Shown: positions 20,014 through 32,025 of the stretch, in pieces
Position numbering within the stretch: the first letter of the stretch is position 1
How the letters are laid out: each line of letters begins with the position of its first letter
DNA from: Pristionchus mayeri
Lineage: Eukaryota > Nematoda > Chromadorea > Rhabditida > Neodiplogasteridae
Direction: 5' to 3'
Length of the DNA stretch: 64,000 nt
Assembly (NCBI GenBank): GCA_036245805.1
Contig: BTRK01000003.1
Span: 31,513,215 to 31,577,214, forward strand
Made by a program: the position numbers and the translations under genes
Notes under the pieces: generated by a model
Told to the model about the DNA's origin: nothing
What the model saw: only the letters and a program-made list of their open reading frames with translations
Database searches by the model: none

Positions 20014-23000
20014 TTATTGACGAACTGGGGCGGGGATGGAAATTGATTTCACTTTATTCGAATCTGCCTTTGCTTTGTTAGATCCGCTCGCCTGCAAAAT
20101 CCACGCATTAAATGGCGTTGCGAGCATCCGAGCCTGAATGTATCATCCTACCTACCTGTTAACTACCTTACACCTAGCTTTCGTACCCACCTGTGGATTC
20201 TGATCCGAAGCTCTCGATGAATTCCCTGATCTCGCGGATTGACGGACGAAACGAAGTAGAAGTAAGGCCTGTGAGGAAATGCATGACGTAGAGATCATTG
20301 GATGAAGAGGATCTGAACGTCACGAAGACAGGGGGATTCTAGGAATGATGTATCATTAGTTAATTAGCTGATAACAAGTCTACGTGAGGTTTGGTTGCTA
20401 TTCTCTGTGGTTCTCAGGAGTTATGAAGTGATGTTGTAATTCACCACTCGAGCCAACAGGAGCCTTAGAAATATAAATGATTTTTGACCGTAAAGGCGGG
20501 CGCTGTAAAGAGCAGGAAGCTGATCAGGGCAGATGCGACGCCAAGATTTTCGCCCTTAAAATAATCAAAATTTAAAATTAAAACGCTGCTCTCGAAAAAT
20601 ACCTTCATTGTTGAATAGAAGACGGGAATTAGGGCGGGCGACATGAGTGCTAGTGGAAGGAAACCCTGAATTGTTCACTTTATTTTTTGTTTGCTTATTT
20701 AAGTATAAATAACGGTACACACCTGGGCGATCTGAGTCAGCCAGAATCGTCGTTGCATCTGCGCGGTCTTCACGCTGATTGAAGCGCCCAGAGCGGTGAT
20801 TAATTTTTTGATCTGTAAAGGTTCATTTTCGAAATCGCACTACTATGCTATTCACTATCCGTACCCTGAGGGTGCACACTGCCAGCATCGCGTAGCTTGT
20901 GAGGTAAACCGGGAAGACGTCCTGAATGACGGCGTCGTAGGCACTGTACAGCTTCTGAAAGCGAGAGTTTTGTTTGAAGGCCAAAGAACTGAACAAATTG
21001 CATAGCGTAATCGTAATCTGCAAATTGCTATTTGAATTAGTCTATGGTATTATCATTTATGTTATCATGTAATTGTTGCTTGGGATTTAGTCCACTGAAG
21101 CGCGAAATGCAATGAGACGGCCAATCTTTGAATCTTCCATAATGTTTTAGTGTTAGTCATTGATGTGCATATGCATTACTGGTCTTGTATTAGTCATCGA
21201 TAACGGTTCAAAGAACGGATGTCTCGTCGTAAGTTGTAATAATTACACGAATATTTTGCTACTTTTTACTTACATCGTCCGTTAGCTTGAATCCAACGAC
21301 GCGGTAGTGGGTGGTGTTGGTGCCGTGCAGCTTGTAAACAGTTGCTTCCAACTCTTCCTCTAGCTCTTCGGATGGTACGACGTGCGACAAAATTGTGAAC
21401 TGGAACGGCATTATATACTGTGAATTTTCACTTTAAAATTTTGTTATAGGTACTGTCCGGAATGCAGCTCAACGGTTCGATTTGTCAATAATAACAGTAG
21501 AGCTTCAGTACTTACATATCCATGAATCCCGAAAATGATGGTCGTAGCGTATGCAAGGATCATTCGGGTGCGAGTTCTCATGCGGTATCTTAATTTCAAG
21601 AGTGAATTTTCATTTTCGAAATGGTATTCCCACTTGGAGAGGGCGAGTAATTGGATTATGGACGGAGCGGGAAGCATCTGAAAACAAATATTGACTGAAT
21701 CTTCATTGCTCATTGGTGGTAGTCAAAAAAAGGTCGAGATCAAATCGCAACGCTCTATTTCTGGGACGTGATTTCTAATTGCCAAGCCTACTAATGATGG
21801 CACTAGGTCGGATGATCACGGTCGGATGGTAACCTACTGGATGATAACCAAAAAATGAACCCTTCTGTAGAACTTGCACAGTAGGTTCCCAAAGTCACAA
21901 AAGTGATTCTGTGAAAGTATTAGGCTGTTGCATAAGTTCCTTTCTTTTTTCGTGCATGAACATTGTAACCTCCACTGTTCTTTGCAATCGACCAATCAAC
22001 TAATGGTTTGTTACGGTTGATTGGGGCATGAGTACACTCTATATCGAGCACGATCTTGGTTCGATTATATCAGTGAGCATCTGCCAATTTAGATCGGAAG
22101 TCATCGTACTAGTATGCTTGATCCGAGTGTTCAATTATTCACAGCTCCGAGGAGAACAGTGATGGTGCTGAATTTGTCACACTATTCTAAAGAAATATGA
22201 TGGGGTATCTCATATGACATATCGCGAGAATTGCGCCTTAAAGCCGTGCATGAAATATGGGCCCGATGAGATCTCTACTCTGAAAATTACGGATTTCAAA
22301 TTATTTGCCACATAATTCATAGACATCGATGAGAAGGGATGAATTGTGATGGGTTGTGAAGTACCTTACCGTGCATATATGCAATCATATTTAGGAAATG
22401 ATTGGTCTATCCTTTCACGAGCTGACTTCTTTGAAAAAAATACGTCGAGATTCACACGTTGAAATCAACAGATTTGGGTATCCCCTGTTTACCACATGCA
22501 TTTGAATACGGATTTTTTGCACTTAAGTGAACAATCAACTCTTGTCCTAGTACTGGATGATCGCGCAGAATCAGGATGCCACGAATTCTCGGCAACAAGG
22601 GCCCAACTCAAAATGCTAAAAATCGCCGTTTTCCGATGCTCATTTTCTGAAACGTGCTAACCACCCAAGATAGTAAGTAAATTCAAAACCATTTCATGGT
22701 TGTAATCCACAATCAAGACCATATCACAGGATAATCAGAATATCTCGTCTGCCCACGTGCTTCAGCAGAATTATCCAAAAGAAAAAAGAAAGGAACTTAT
22801 GCAACACAGCCTTATACTACAGAAGGGTCCGTTTTTAGGTAATCATCCAGTAGGTTACCATCCGATCGTGATCATCCAACCTAGTGCCCTAATGAAGCAA
22901 TAAGTATATCACCTTCCACATGTTCGTTTGCATCGCAAAGAATGCAAGTATCAGCAAGTGAGCCATCCATTTGGGAATATACGGCAGGATTGCACCGTAG

Positions 23001-23573
23001 CAAACAGCCATCCCAACACCATCCACGAATAGAGTGGTCTGAATGATGAGATTATCTCTGATTCTGGATTAATGCGAAACGATTCATGTATTTTTTCATT
23101 TATTTGGCACTATAGCATACAATGCATCATTACTTGATTTTTCGGAAGATTTGTCATTGTAATTTCTGCGTTCACTGGAACTCCAAAATGTTCGTTTTTC
23201 TCGCGACTCATCTTAATCACTCTGATAAATAGATTCATTTTCAACTCACCATCATCGTCAATAGAATTAGCAACGAGGTTAGGAATGAGCAGCTGGCGGA
23301 CACAATGCACGCCACGTGGTAGAGCGGTGCAGTTGATCCGAATCTCGCCCGTGAAAGGTAGTACAGCAGCACGCCATTGGCGACCATTCCAATCACAGCT
23401 GCAAAGGACACTAGATCCGATGAGAACTATGACGTCCTACCGCCTTTGATAAATCAAAGGGGGTAGGACGGATATATCAATTTCTTTCAGCGGTGGTTGC
23501 AAGCGTAATTTAATGAATTCATACCTTCGAGTGGAATGATCGCAAATGCGGCGGTGACCCAGGGACTCCACAT
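20014..23573 (-). CDS. Seven-transmembrane chemoreceptor (Str-superfamily-like), 11 exons, 364 aa
   Basis: Exons: 23525-23573, 23250-23398, 22913-23038, 21516-21677, 21274-21417, 20865-20954, 20723-20812, 20603-20665, 20489-20554, 20191-20268, 20014-20091. All have GT-AG borders and phases agree throughout (1095 nt). Role by family: a plasma-membrane G-protein-coupled receptor of ciliated sensory neurons; ligand unknown. Exons 1-2 give the first membrane segments, with MVANGVLLYYLSRARFG. Exon 4 has a basic loop (RYRMRTRTRM). Exon 5 has an extracellular loop with a possible N-glycosylation site (NTT). Exons 6, 8 and 9 are hydrophobic and exon 7 carries KTAQMQRRFW, like the Str third loop. The last two exons form a polar tail ending SIPAPVRQ. 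No defect is visible. Intron 3 holds a nested pair of transposons. Subfamily is uncertain (Str against Srd). Confidence 0.88.
21800..22889. mobile_element. hAT-like non-autonomous element in receptor intron 3
   Basis: Inverted ends of about 75 bp begin GGCACTAGG(T)CGGATGATCACG, quoted in part as GCACTAGGTCGGATGATC. They are flanked by TAATGATG and TAATGAAG, an 8-bp duplication with one mismatch. The corresponding intron of the arm pseudogene (around 1462-1475 and its mirror) has the uninterrupted sequence, giving an empty site. An 8-bp duplication suits the hAT superfamily. No transposase is seen. Confidence 0.7.
21920..22814. mobile_element. Mariner-like element nested in the hAT-like element
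   Basis: Inverted ends TTAGGCTGTTGCATAAG and CTTATGCAACACAGCCTTA, flanked by TA on both sides (21918-21919, 22815-22816). Length is 895 bp, shorter than a full mariner, and no transposase frame is readable. It must have inserted after the surrounding element. Confidence 0.75.
23411..23470. repeat. Degenerate MITE in receptor intron 1
   Basis: Carries CGATGAGAACTATGACGTC and an internal CCTTTGATAAATCAAAGG hairpin, as in the TTAA MITE at 7262-7344. The boundaries are eroded. Confidence 0.5.
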
Positions 23574-25525
23574 CACCTATTTTGACGGATCTGTAAAAAA
23601 TATTTGAACATAATTTGCTCGAAAATAGCGTGAGGTTAGGACAGTGTACTGTGCTATTGTTTAAATTCAATTTTTCAAGGAAAACGGCGTGTTTTACTGA
23701 ATCTTGGAATGAAAACAGGTGGAGAAGATAATTAGGTGGCAGAAATGGCTATTTAATAATGCGAGACGGTGTTTGATCAGCCATGCTTACAGTCAACTGA
23801 CCACGATTGCGGCGTGGGAACCTCATTGAGGTCAAGTGATCAGTAATGCAGTACGAGTTGTGCGAGAAATTAATATTGTGTATCTGTACAAATGCTAGTC
23901 ATGTTTGCACTGCTTGTTATTGCAAGATACCGTGCATGGATGATGTGGGGAAACGTGTGCCTAACAGTTAGATATCTGCGAGAAGGGAGTGGGAACTTGC
24001 ATGAGAGCAAATGCAAATATATGTCGCCCAGAAATGACGAATTACAAGGACGATAAGACGAGTATTGCATGAGGAATGGGATACGACTCTCATCACCCTC
24101 CGGGGGCGTAACAATTGAGTTAGGAAAACTCAAAATGTTTCTCAAACATCTTGGAATGATGAGACCTAGGAGAGTTGCCGCCTCTAGGCTTATATGGTCG
24201 TTAGTTTCTCTGCTCGCTTGGCCAATTCTCTTACAGCTTTTATTCACGCTTGACGGAATCATGACCATTACAATAATAATTAGAGTCGTCCTCGAGATCC
24301 AACAGAGATCCTCGTGATACAATAGTTGGCATGGCAACATAATTAGTATATCTACGCATGCTGGCTAGCTGACCATCATGATACAATAGAGAAGAATGAC
24401 GAACGAACGATGGTATTGCGAAGACCGGTGCGCCTGCCGTACATTCGTACAATGTAACCAGTGGTATCTTTAATGAATGAATATCACAAGACTGCGCAGT
24501 GTGTCATGTTGTTGATGAATGCCCAGTAAAGTAAGAGTAAGGGAACACTGAAGATCGACGCGAGCCTAGATGCAACCTAAAAAATAGCATCTAAATAGTA
24601 GCGATTAGGGAGCAGGCTAATGAGCGAAAGCCGTAAAAAAGCAATCATATTCGGGCGAGTGAAATATGAGGAGCTAACGATTAGATGAGAGTACCCAATG
24701 TAAAGCACGAGCATTGTTTGACTGTTTGTGAGAAAGGATGGAGAATCAAAGATCGGAGGAAAATCAGGTGGTCGTGAACATATTACAATTTCTCGTGAGA
24801 ATATTGCTTGAATTACTTCCATTAAACGATTTTTGATTTCCCGTTCTTGATAATAAATTTTTGATAAAATGAAGTGTGAAAATGTGAGGAGTGAGGGAAA
24901 GTTTAGTACAAAATAAACACGCCTGGGATACTGTGTAATCAGAGCTTGGGTATACATCGGACACCAGCTACTCAACATTCCATGCTGCCAAATACCCGTC
25001 ATAATCATTTCTAGTTGCTAAATACCCATCACTACAGCGCATCACATGACGTATCAAATATATCTCTTTCTGTTGCAAGAGTAGTTCAGAACATGAATTA
25101 CACTTACAACAGTTACAACAGTTGTTAGACTATCAGCTTGGTATACTCTCTAACGAAAAGGCGCAGCATTGGAAAATGAGGCGTCAGTTCTAGTTCAAAT
25201 TATTAAATGAGAAGAGTATACCAAACACTATTAACTCGCGGCCTTTCCTTGTTATATCAAAGAAGAGCTAGCGGTGCGATTATGTATCGCCTCTGCCATG
25301 AATAACGTGTACGCACATTTGACAGGAAGTAGTAACAGGAAGTTAAAAATGAAAAAAATGTTTTCGCAAAAAAATCTTTTCCCCATGGATTTCGACCAAA
25401 CTGTGCATGTAGTGATGCACAAGACATGTGTCTTGTTTTCTCTGATTGTGATCATAATTCAGCTCGCTTTCCTTTTCGTCTCTCTACTTGCCCCTAGATC
25501 GTTGGTGGAACATTGCAATTGAGTA
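23574..25525. other. Intergenic region between divergent receptor genes
   Basis: This separates the minus-strand receptor (start at 23573) from the plus-strand Sri-like gene (start at 25526) and so should contain both promoters. Several open stretches exist on both strands (for example 23870-24340 minus, 25274-25522 plus). None shows a recognised motif, splice pattern or paralogue, and I do not call them genes. Confidence 0.45.
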
Positions 25526-27201
25526 ATGGATTCGCCGTCTATCCAGATCAGCTCTTACGATACCGCATGCATGTTGATGATAATGCTGAGTCGCTCCTCC
25601 AACCTCTTGAATCTTATCATCATTGGTGTTTTCTGCACATCTCTCTCCGCAAGTGGCCTCGCATTCTTCTGTTTCTACAAAGTGCCCTTATCTCACCAGC
25701 CGGGTTTGCGTCGACACCTCATTAATCTACAGGTACTAGTAGCAAAAATATAAATCATTAGGTCGGATGAGAACTGTTTCGTGATACCACCCTATCGGCT
25801 GCATTACGCAATAGTTCTTTTCCAACCATGTGGAAATTACAAACATTCATATGAAAGTTGTGTCTTTTCCTCTGTATTAAATGCATTTCTTTTCACATCT
25901 GAGGTTCTATCGCTTCTCTACGACATTCATTTTGATGTTTTATTCCTCGTTCATCCCATTGTGCCAATTCCCGGAGGATATTGCTACGGATTATTGTGCA
26001 TAGCAGGCATCCCTATGAACGCGAGCATTGTAAGTGTGAGGAGTGTAAGAAGCATTATATTTGATCCGTCAATGGGTAGTCCAAATGCGACATCAAAGAT
26101 ACATTAAATTTGCTATATTTTCTGCCTTACCTTGATCGTTTTTCAGTTTAGTTTTAACTCATTTTTTTCAAGAATAAGCACTGATGTGCCTTATCTTGTA
26201 TACAGACAAACTATATAAGATAATGCACATCAGTTGTGCTTAAACTCATACTTTGCATGGAATCACTGTGTCGATAATAGGAAATGTCGGCGTGGGTGTG
26301 CTCATGTGCCTTGTGTATCGTCATCAGACAATCATGTTACCTTCTAGTATCTTCAAGTTGAACGAGGTCCGCTTCCCTCTTGTACCCACTCATCAGTTTT
26401 ATTTTTTAGAAAATAATTTGGTGTGCACACGGGTTTCTGATCCTCCTCTTATCATCTCCAGGAGCCTTACTTGCCTTCATGGACGAAAGAGATTCGAACT
26501 GACTTATAGATGAGGTATGACTTGCTTTTTGACTGTGGTCGAATATTTCAGTTCAACATTTCTTGGATTCGCGATCGAGGTTTTTCACGCGTTGTTTTAG
26601 CTTCAAACTCGTGGATAGGACTGTTTGCGATTTTCGTGACTATCGTAAGTGATAACCAAAATCGATATATCTTAGTTTCGCATTGTACTTTTAGAATCTC
26701 TGCTTTGCCGCTCTCTTTTTACTATTGATGCTGGGTCACATATTCTTTGTTTTGCGCAACTCGGTGAATAGTATTTTTAATTTTAAAATAGTAAATTAAG
26801 ATGAACCAAATAACAATAAATCATTTTTAGCCCTATCGCAGTGCAGAATCAGTTAAGCGTACTCGGAAATCTGTTATAAATCTATTCATTCAGGCAAGAT
26901 CATTCTTATTGCGGAATAACCTTCCTATTTTTTAGGTATCTGCACCCTTCCTTTGCATAATCTTTCCAGCAGAGATCGTAATAATCAGTCTTCTTCCAAG
27001 TATGCCCATTTCATTCGGTGAGGCTCCTTTTCAGCATTTGCAAACGGAGCAATTGCAGAAGTTGCTCAAATTAGCTTCTACATTCTCCATCTCCACACAC
27101 TCGTCCATAGCGGTTTCCTCATAGGGCTAACACCTGCTTTCCGCAAATTCATCTTCGGCTCATGCAGAAGGAGTGAAAGAACGAGAAATTCAATTAAGTG
27201 A
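25526..27201 (+). pseudogene. Sri-like seven-transmembrane chemoreceptor, probably disabled
   Basis: Exons: 25526-25732, 25904-26029, about 26256-26366, 26410-26514, 26552-26644, 26695-26763, 26831-26893, 26936-27017, 27035-27201. Together they sum to 341 codons, the usual Sri length. Exon 2 reads LYDIHFDVLFLVHPIVP..GGYCYG, the Sri/Srh second-segment signature. Exon 3 has VGVLMCLVYRHQTIM. The end has SGFLIGLTPAFRKFIFG. Three problems are seen: an in-frame TGA at 26500-26502, no visible AG acceptor before exon 3 (a short inverted repeat lies there) and a GC donor after 26893. Either it is a recent pseudogene or a few bases are wrong. Family call is good; activity is doubtful. Confidence 0.75.
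26176..26241. repeat. 66-bp inverted repeat beside an exon acceptor
   Basis: AAGCACTGATGTGCCTTATCTTGTATACAG... pairs with ATAATGCACATCAGTTGTGCTT, quoted in part: AAGCACTGATGTG and CACATCAGTTGTGCTT. AACTCAT occurs on both sides (near 26155 and 26243), so it may be a small MITE that removed the splice acceptor of exon 3. Confidence 0.55.
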
Positions 27202-27604
27202 GAACATTTGTGGTGTTCCAAAAGGAACGTAAATTAGAAAATAAAATTGAACTCCTGTGCTTACCTTTGGTTATGAGATGTGGAGATGCAAGCCTTAAAC
27301 TAGAAAACACTCAGTTGCCTTTAAGCAAAATAATCCTTAAAGGAAGTGAAGCATGAATGAATAAATGCTGGACACATAAATATATTAGGTACTACTGATT
27401 GCTTTATTCGTAAAGCCGGAGGAAGGACAAGGGTGCAAATCCGCAGGCTTTATCGACGCGAGACTTTTCGGGCTATCATCATCAGTCATGGCTAATCACA
27501 TGCAATAAAACAAATTAGGGGAGAACGAAATGAATAGACCATATTACTGGACAAGCGATTGTTTCCCAGATAACTCCACATATTACTGAATCACTAAATG
27601 TGTA

Positions 27605-30600
27605 TTATGTGTATTGAAGAAAGGGAGCGTGAATTTGAAATGGCGTCACTTTGAGGGATCCATTTCCCTGGAAAATCCACGCATTGTTAGTTATGGTTAA
27701 CGCTCTGCACCTGTATCGTCTGATTCGCTGTTTGAGACGAAATTTTCGATCGTGCAGATTGTCTGACGAAACAAATAAGAACCATTGCCTGTATGGAACC
27801 CAGTTTTGGACATTACATATCGGCTTTTACTAGGCTATCACGCATATCATACACATCATATTTCCATGTCGTCAGCGTGGAAAACAAAAAAAATCGGTAA
27901 TGAACCACTACCATAATACGTGATTTTTGGCCGTTAATCTCTTCACCATCGTAAAAAAATGTGTGCAACAAACCGTGCATGTCGGCGTAAGATAGAGAAA
28001 GAAACTAACGATAGCTGATGCATCATTCAAGTCCTCTCCCTGAATGTGAGGTCACTTTCGCGTAATGGCGTTTCATTTTATTGTTTTAAATATGAAAATG
28101 CGTGTGCGTTTGAAGATTTTTGATTAGAAGATCTAAGACCACCTTCAAGGTGGAATAGAAGACTGGCACTAATGCAGGCGACATGAGCACTAGTGGTAGG
28201 AAGCCCTGAAGATAGTGATTATGATAACATTTTGATGGGCATCCAACCTGTGCAATCTGAGTCAGCCAGAATTGACGCTGCATCTGAGCCGTTTTAGCGC
28301 TGATCGAAGTACCGAGGGATGAGAGCAATTTACGAATCTGATTAGTATTACATTTTCTAAAATATATTTGATGGGGGTGTGGTTTATGATAAACTACGAA
28401 ATATTTCGACCCTGTTTTGCGATGTGTCGATGAACAGAAATGAAATATCATAATTTCTGGTCAAAATAACTACATGGCAAATTATGTTAGGTATAACATT
28501 GCTATTGCTCACTCTTAAGGTGCAAATGGCCAACAGAGCGTAACTGGCGAGATAAGTGGGAAGAATGTCGGTGGTCACGGCATCGAACGCACTGTACATC
28601 TTCTGAAAATAAAAATATATTTTATAAATTTGTAGTGAACCGGAGTATATTAAGATTCGATGGTACGAATTAGGTGCATACACTTTCTCTCACATCATCC
28701 ATAAGGGGGAAGCCATAGACACGGTATTGACTGCTGTTCGTGCCGTGGACTTTGTAGATACTTTCTTCCATCTTTTCGAGAAGTTCATTGGAAGGGGTCA
28801 GATGAGAAAGGAATGCGAACTAAATCAATAATGAAGTAAGAAGTTCCAACAATAATCTATTCTTACGTATCCGAGAACAGAAAACGCGAGGGGTGGGGAG
28901 TAAGCCAGTGCCAGTCTAGCACTAGTTCCCATGCGGTATCTCAAATTCATAGTAATGAAATGAATTTTTTGTGATAACACATACTTGGACAATGCCAGAA
29001 GTTGAATGATGGATGGGGCGGGGAGCATCTGCAGAAAATATCTATTGCATTGGTCGATTTTCGCATTTTCTTGTTGCAGTAGTATCTCGTTCCACGAGGG
29101 TCCAGGAAATGTGTAATATACCATTTATTATATAACTGTACCTTCCACATGTTAGTCAACAGTACAAGCTGAGCAAATAGCAGTATATCGACCATCCACT
29201 CAGGAAGATACAGTAAGATTGGTCCATAGCAGACTGCCATGACCATTCCGTCAACGAACGGAATTGACTGAAATTATTATGAATATTTCATACAATTGAA
29301 ATTATTATGAATATTTCATACAATTGAAATATGCTATTGACATCAACAAAGCAACAACACTACAATCAGATATAAATTTCGATATATCAGGTTGTAGGGA
29401 AAGTCTTTGTCACTGGATTTGTGTTTACACTGCTCGTCGCAAGTGAACTTTGGCGCACCCTCGTTTTTAGTGAATGACAATCAGTGAAGGGCCTTTATAG
29501 TAAACAACTCCCCATCCCCTTTCCTTCAGTCAATCTCTAGTAGAGCAACGATGTATGTTCCTGGTGCCACCCACTTCCGGCATGTTCTGATTTACCTCTC
29601 TCTATCCTACACCACGATGAAGGATTCGGAAGCCCTACTGAAGAATGTTTATCCCACGCATGCCCCCTCGACAACACCTCCAGGAATTGGTTCCAACGGT
29701 TCGATGAATACGACTTTTCCCTCAATGATCAGGACCTATCTGGGAGACCTCGTTAGTTGTATTTGGAAATGTTGAAGAACGCTGTTGAAACGAATTTTCA
29801 AGGTGCCCGTGAAATGACTATTGCACTTAGAGTCTACCATAGCACTGCCAGAGAAGGCTTGACATCTCTTGGGATGAGGAATTTTATCGGTCGATTCATA
29901 CTCCATGATCTGATCCAAACCAGCCATGACCGTCGAGTCGATATTTTCATTAATCTACTCATTCTCCGAGGTGGGCATCTATGGCTGGAACGGCTCATAA
30001 CGGGGAATGAGAAGTGGGTCCTCTACGATAGCAACCACATGAGAGCCGAGCGGGTTGGAGAAGGGTAGACTCCATAAGGTGCTATCCAACTTGGCCTTCA
30101 CCCTGATAAAAACAAGATGCCAATGTGGTGGGGAGTGCATGGGGTGATCTACTCGGAGCTACTCCCTGAGGGCATGTAATTCACAGGGGCCAAGTTCGTC
30201 ACATAACAACAAAATTTGAAGTTGGAAGTCAATCGTTCAAAGCTAAAGGGCAAGAAAGTATATAATCACCAAAATGGCCCCCGTCCCAAGGTCTCCATTC
30301 AAGTCAAGCAAGATCTGGCTGGATATGGAAGGATGGTTCTCCCTTACCCCCCGTATTCTCCTGCCATGGCCCCATCGGTTTACAGGCTTTTCGCAGACCT
30401 GGTCTATGCCGTTTGAGATATGGCCTTAAATTCCCGTGGAAGTCTCGAGTCTGCTCTCAAGCAATACTTTGATTCGCGCCCAGGCGGGTTCTAAAGGGAG
30501 GGGATCCATACATTGCAGGTACGTTGGGCACATATTGTCAATAATGAAGATAAGTATAATTGAACGTAAGCTTTTCCCATTCCCAAGAAATATAGTTTTT

Positions 30601-31163
30601 AAAAAGTGACAAAGACTTTCCCTACAACCTAATAGGATAGGTAACCCAAGATACGGCACGAGATATGTATTTGTTCAGTTTGCGATGATCCCTGTCCTCT
30701 AAAATATTGTTCTTCACTCCTTTGGAGCGCACTTTCTCGCGAATTGCCCTACAACTCACCATAATCGTAAGCATCACGAGCACCGATGTGAGGAATGAGC
30801 AACAGGCCGAGACGATGCACGAGAAATAGTACAGGGGTGCCGTGGTGCCGAATCTCGCTCGCGATAGATAATACAGCAGTATGCCATTGAGCGCCATTCC
30901 AACCAGTCCTACAACGGATGTATAGCACTTTAGTTTAGTTGATAGTATGTTCATGGATTATAGAGTTTCGCTACGCTAAAGAAACCCATCAAACAGTATT
31001 GATAATGGGCGCTTATTCCGAAACATCTCATTCAAAATGCAGCAGGATATGCTAAAGTGTTTTCAACAAACTGGTTTAGCAAAAATTCTAAACTGAAATC
31101 CGGCGTGCCTTCACCTTCGAGAGGAAGTACCATTAAAGCAGCGGTGACCCAGAAATTCGCCAT
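27605..31163 (-). CDS. Seven-transmembrane chemoreceptor (Str-superfamily-like), 11 exons, 353 aa
   Basis: Exons: 31115-31163, 30760-30908, 29142-29267, 28867-29028, 28694-28819, 28513-28602, 28248-28337, 28143-28205, 27974-28039, 27711-27788, 27605-27667. Total is 1062 nt with consistent phases and GT-AG borders. It is a paralogue of the 20014-23573 gene. Exons 1, 2, 3, 4, 6, 7, 8, 9 and 10 have identical lengths. The start MANFWVTAALMVLPLEG parallels MWSPWVTAAFAIIPLEA. Shared landmarks are MALNGILLYYLSRARFG, DGMVMAVCYGPIL, KTAQMQRQFWLTQIAQ and ICFVRQSAR. The C-terminus differs (ends HAPFLQYT), and the extracellular loop has an NSS site. Intron 2 has swollen to about 1.5 kb through a mariner insertion, yet the coding sequence shows no damage. 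Role by family: odorant or pheromone reception in sensory cilia; ligand unknown. Confidence 0.88.
29387..30632 (+). mobile_element. Dead mariner element in receptor intron 2
   Basis: Ends GGTTGTAGGGAAAGTC and GACTTTCCCTACAACC are inverted, with TA flanks (29385-29386, 30633-30634). Length is 1246 bp. A transposase remnant is readable in pieces from 29551: HFRHVLIYLSLSY, later LKNAVETNFQGAREMTIALR, HDLIQTSHDRRVDIF, LITGNEKWVLYD, and PYSPAMAPSVYRLF. Frameshifts and stops break it. All three catalytic aspartates of the mariner DD34D triad are lost (GNE for GDE, HQN for HDN, PSVY for PSDY). It has been dead for a long time, and is antisense to the host gene. Confidence 0.85.
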
Positions 31164-31289
31164 CGAATATTCGATCAACACTAGAATTTCGCAGTCTTCG
31201 CTGATCTTGTAAACATTTGCAATTGGAAAGTTGCATAAACACAATACAAATTAATAGAAAAACCCATAGGTCATGGTTCAAAACAAATA

Positions 31290-31590
31290 TACAATACTAT
31301 TTCTCCCACGATATCCTCCTGTTTTATAGGCCTGATATCCGCTTCACTGATTAATAACCTCAGATTTTTTCGTAAATGTATGCTCTGATTGCTAATTATT
31401 GATAATATACGCAAGACCGGTCTATCCACAATCTTTATTATTCAGTGTTGTTACGCTTGGAAAATTGCACGTCTCCATGAATCTTTTATGATGATGATAT
31501 GCGATCATTGAATTTCTAGGTATCATAGCCTTGCATTACGTTCATTATTATCATCAATGTTTATCCGAGCAAGATAATAAAACAGATGGG
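31290..31590 (-). promoter_or_regulatory. 5' flank conserved among three receptor loci
   Basis: About 130-430 bp upstream of the receptor start at 31163. It shares blocks with 36935-37200 and 43470-43760: CCTGATATCCGCTT-like, then GTTACGCTTGGAA(A/R)ATTGC, then a run of ATG/ATC-rich sequence ending near AATAAAAC. Conservation in non-coding DNA next to three paralogues suggests either a promoter or simply co-duplicated flank. Confidence 0.5.
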
Positions 31591-31599
31591 CTAGACAAG

Positions 31600-32025
31600 T
31601 CGTTACGACAACCATGTGTATTGATTAATTATCCGACTTCTTCGGTTTGATGTTGATGGTTGTAAGATTGCTAAACGATAATGCAGGTGGGGCGCTAACC
31701 AATCTTAGGAGCTGGAGCAGAGCCACTCTGAAAAGAATTTGTATAGTGGAGTGTGCAAGTAACCATACAACAACTCCCAATTTTTCACGCCACCTTCCAA
31801 GCGAACTGTGGCTAGACCATGTTTTGACGGTACATATATATATTTTCTAAGTTCTCACAAATCACATCGATCGTACGTTCTAGCCATATACCATGAAAAG
31901 TACGATTCAGCAATTTTGAACAGATTATCCTCATTACAGTACCACTATTAACTGATCGATTTACGGCATATTACATTTTTGTATTTACCGCGCTCGGGCT
32001 TGCGGTTCATACATTTGGCGGGAAA
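31600..32025. other. Intergenic stretch, nothing recognised
   Basis: Lies between the 5' flank of the 27605-31163 receptor and the 3' end of the Str-type gene. No exon, repeat end or RNA gene is visible. Confidence 0.4.

Noticed and set aside
23870..25010. Open frames of 143-156 codons on the minus strand in the intergenic region
   Set aside because: No motif, no paralogue, no splice pattern, composition like non-coding DNA; overlapping frames on both strands.
20014..31163. Assigning precise subfamily symbols to the two intact receptors
   Set aside because: The third-loop and first-segment motifs fit the Str superfamily, but the short signature segments do not separate Str from Srd or a lineage-specific group without alignment.
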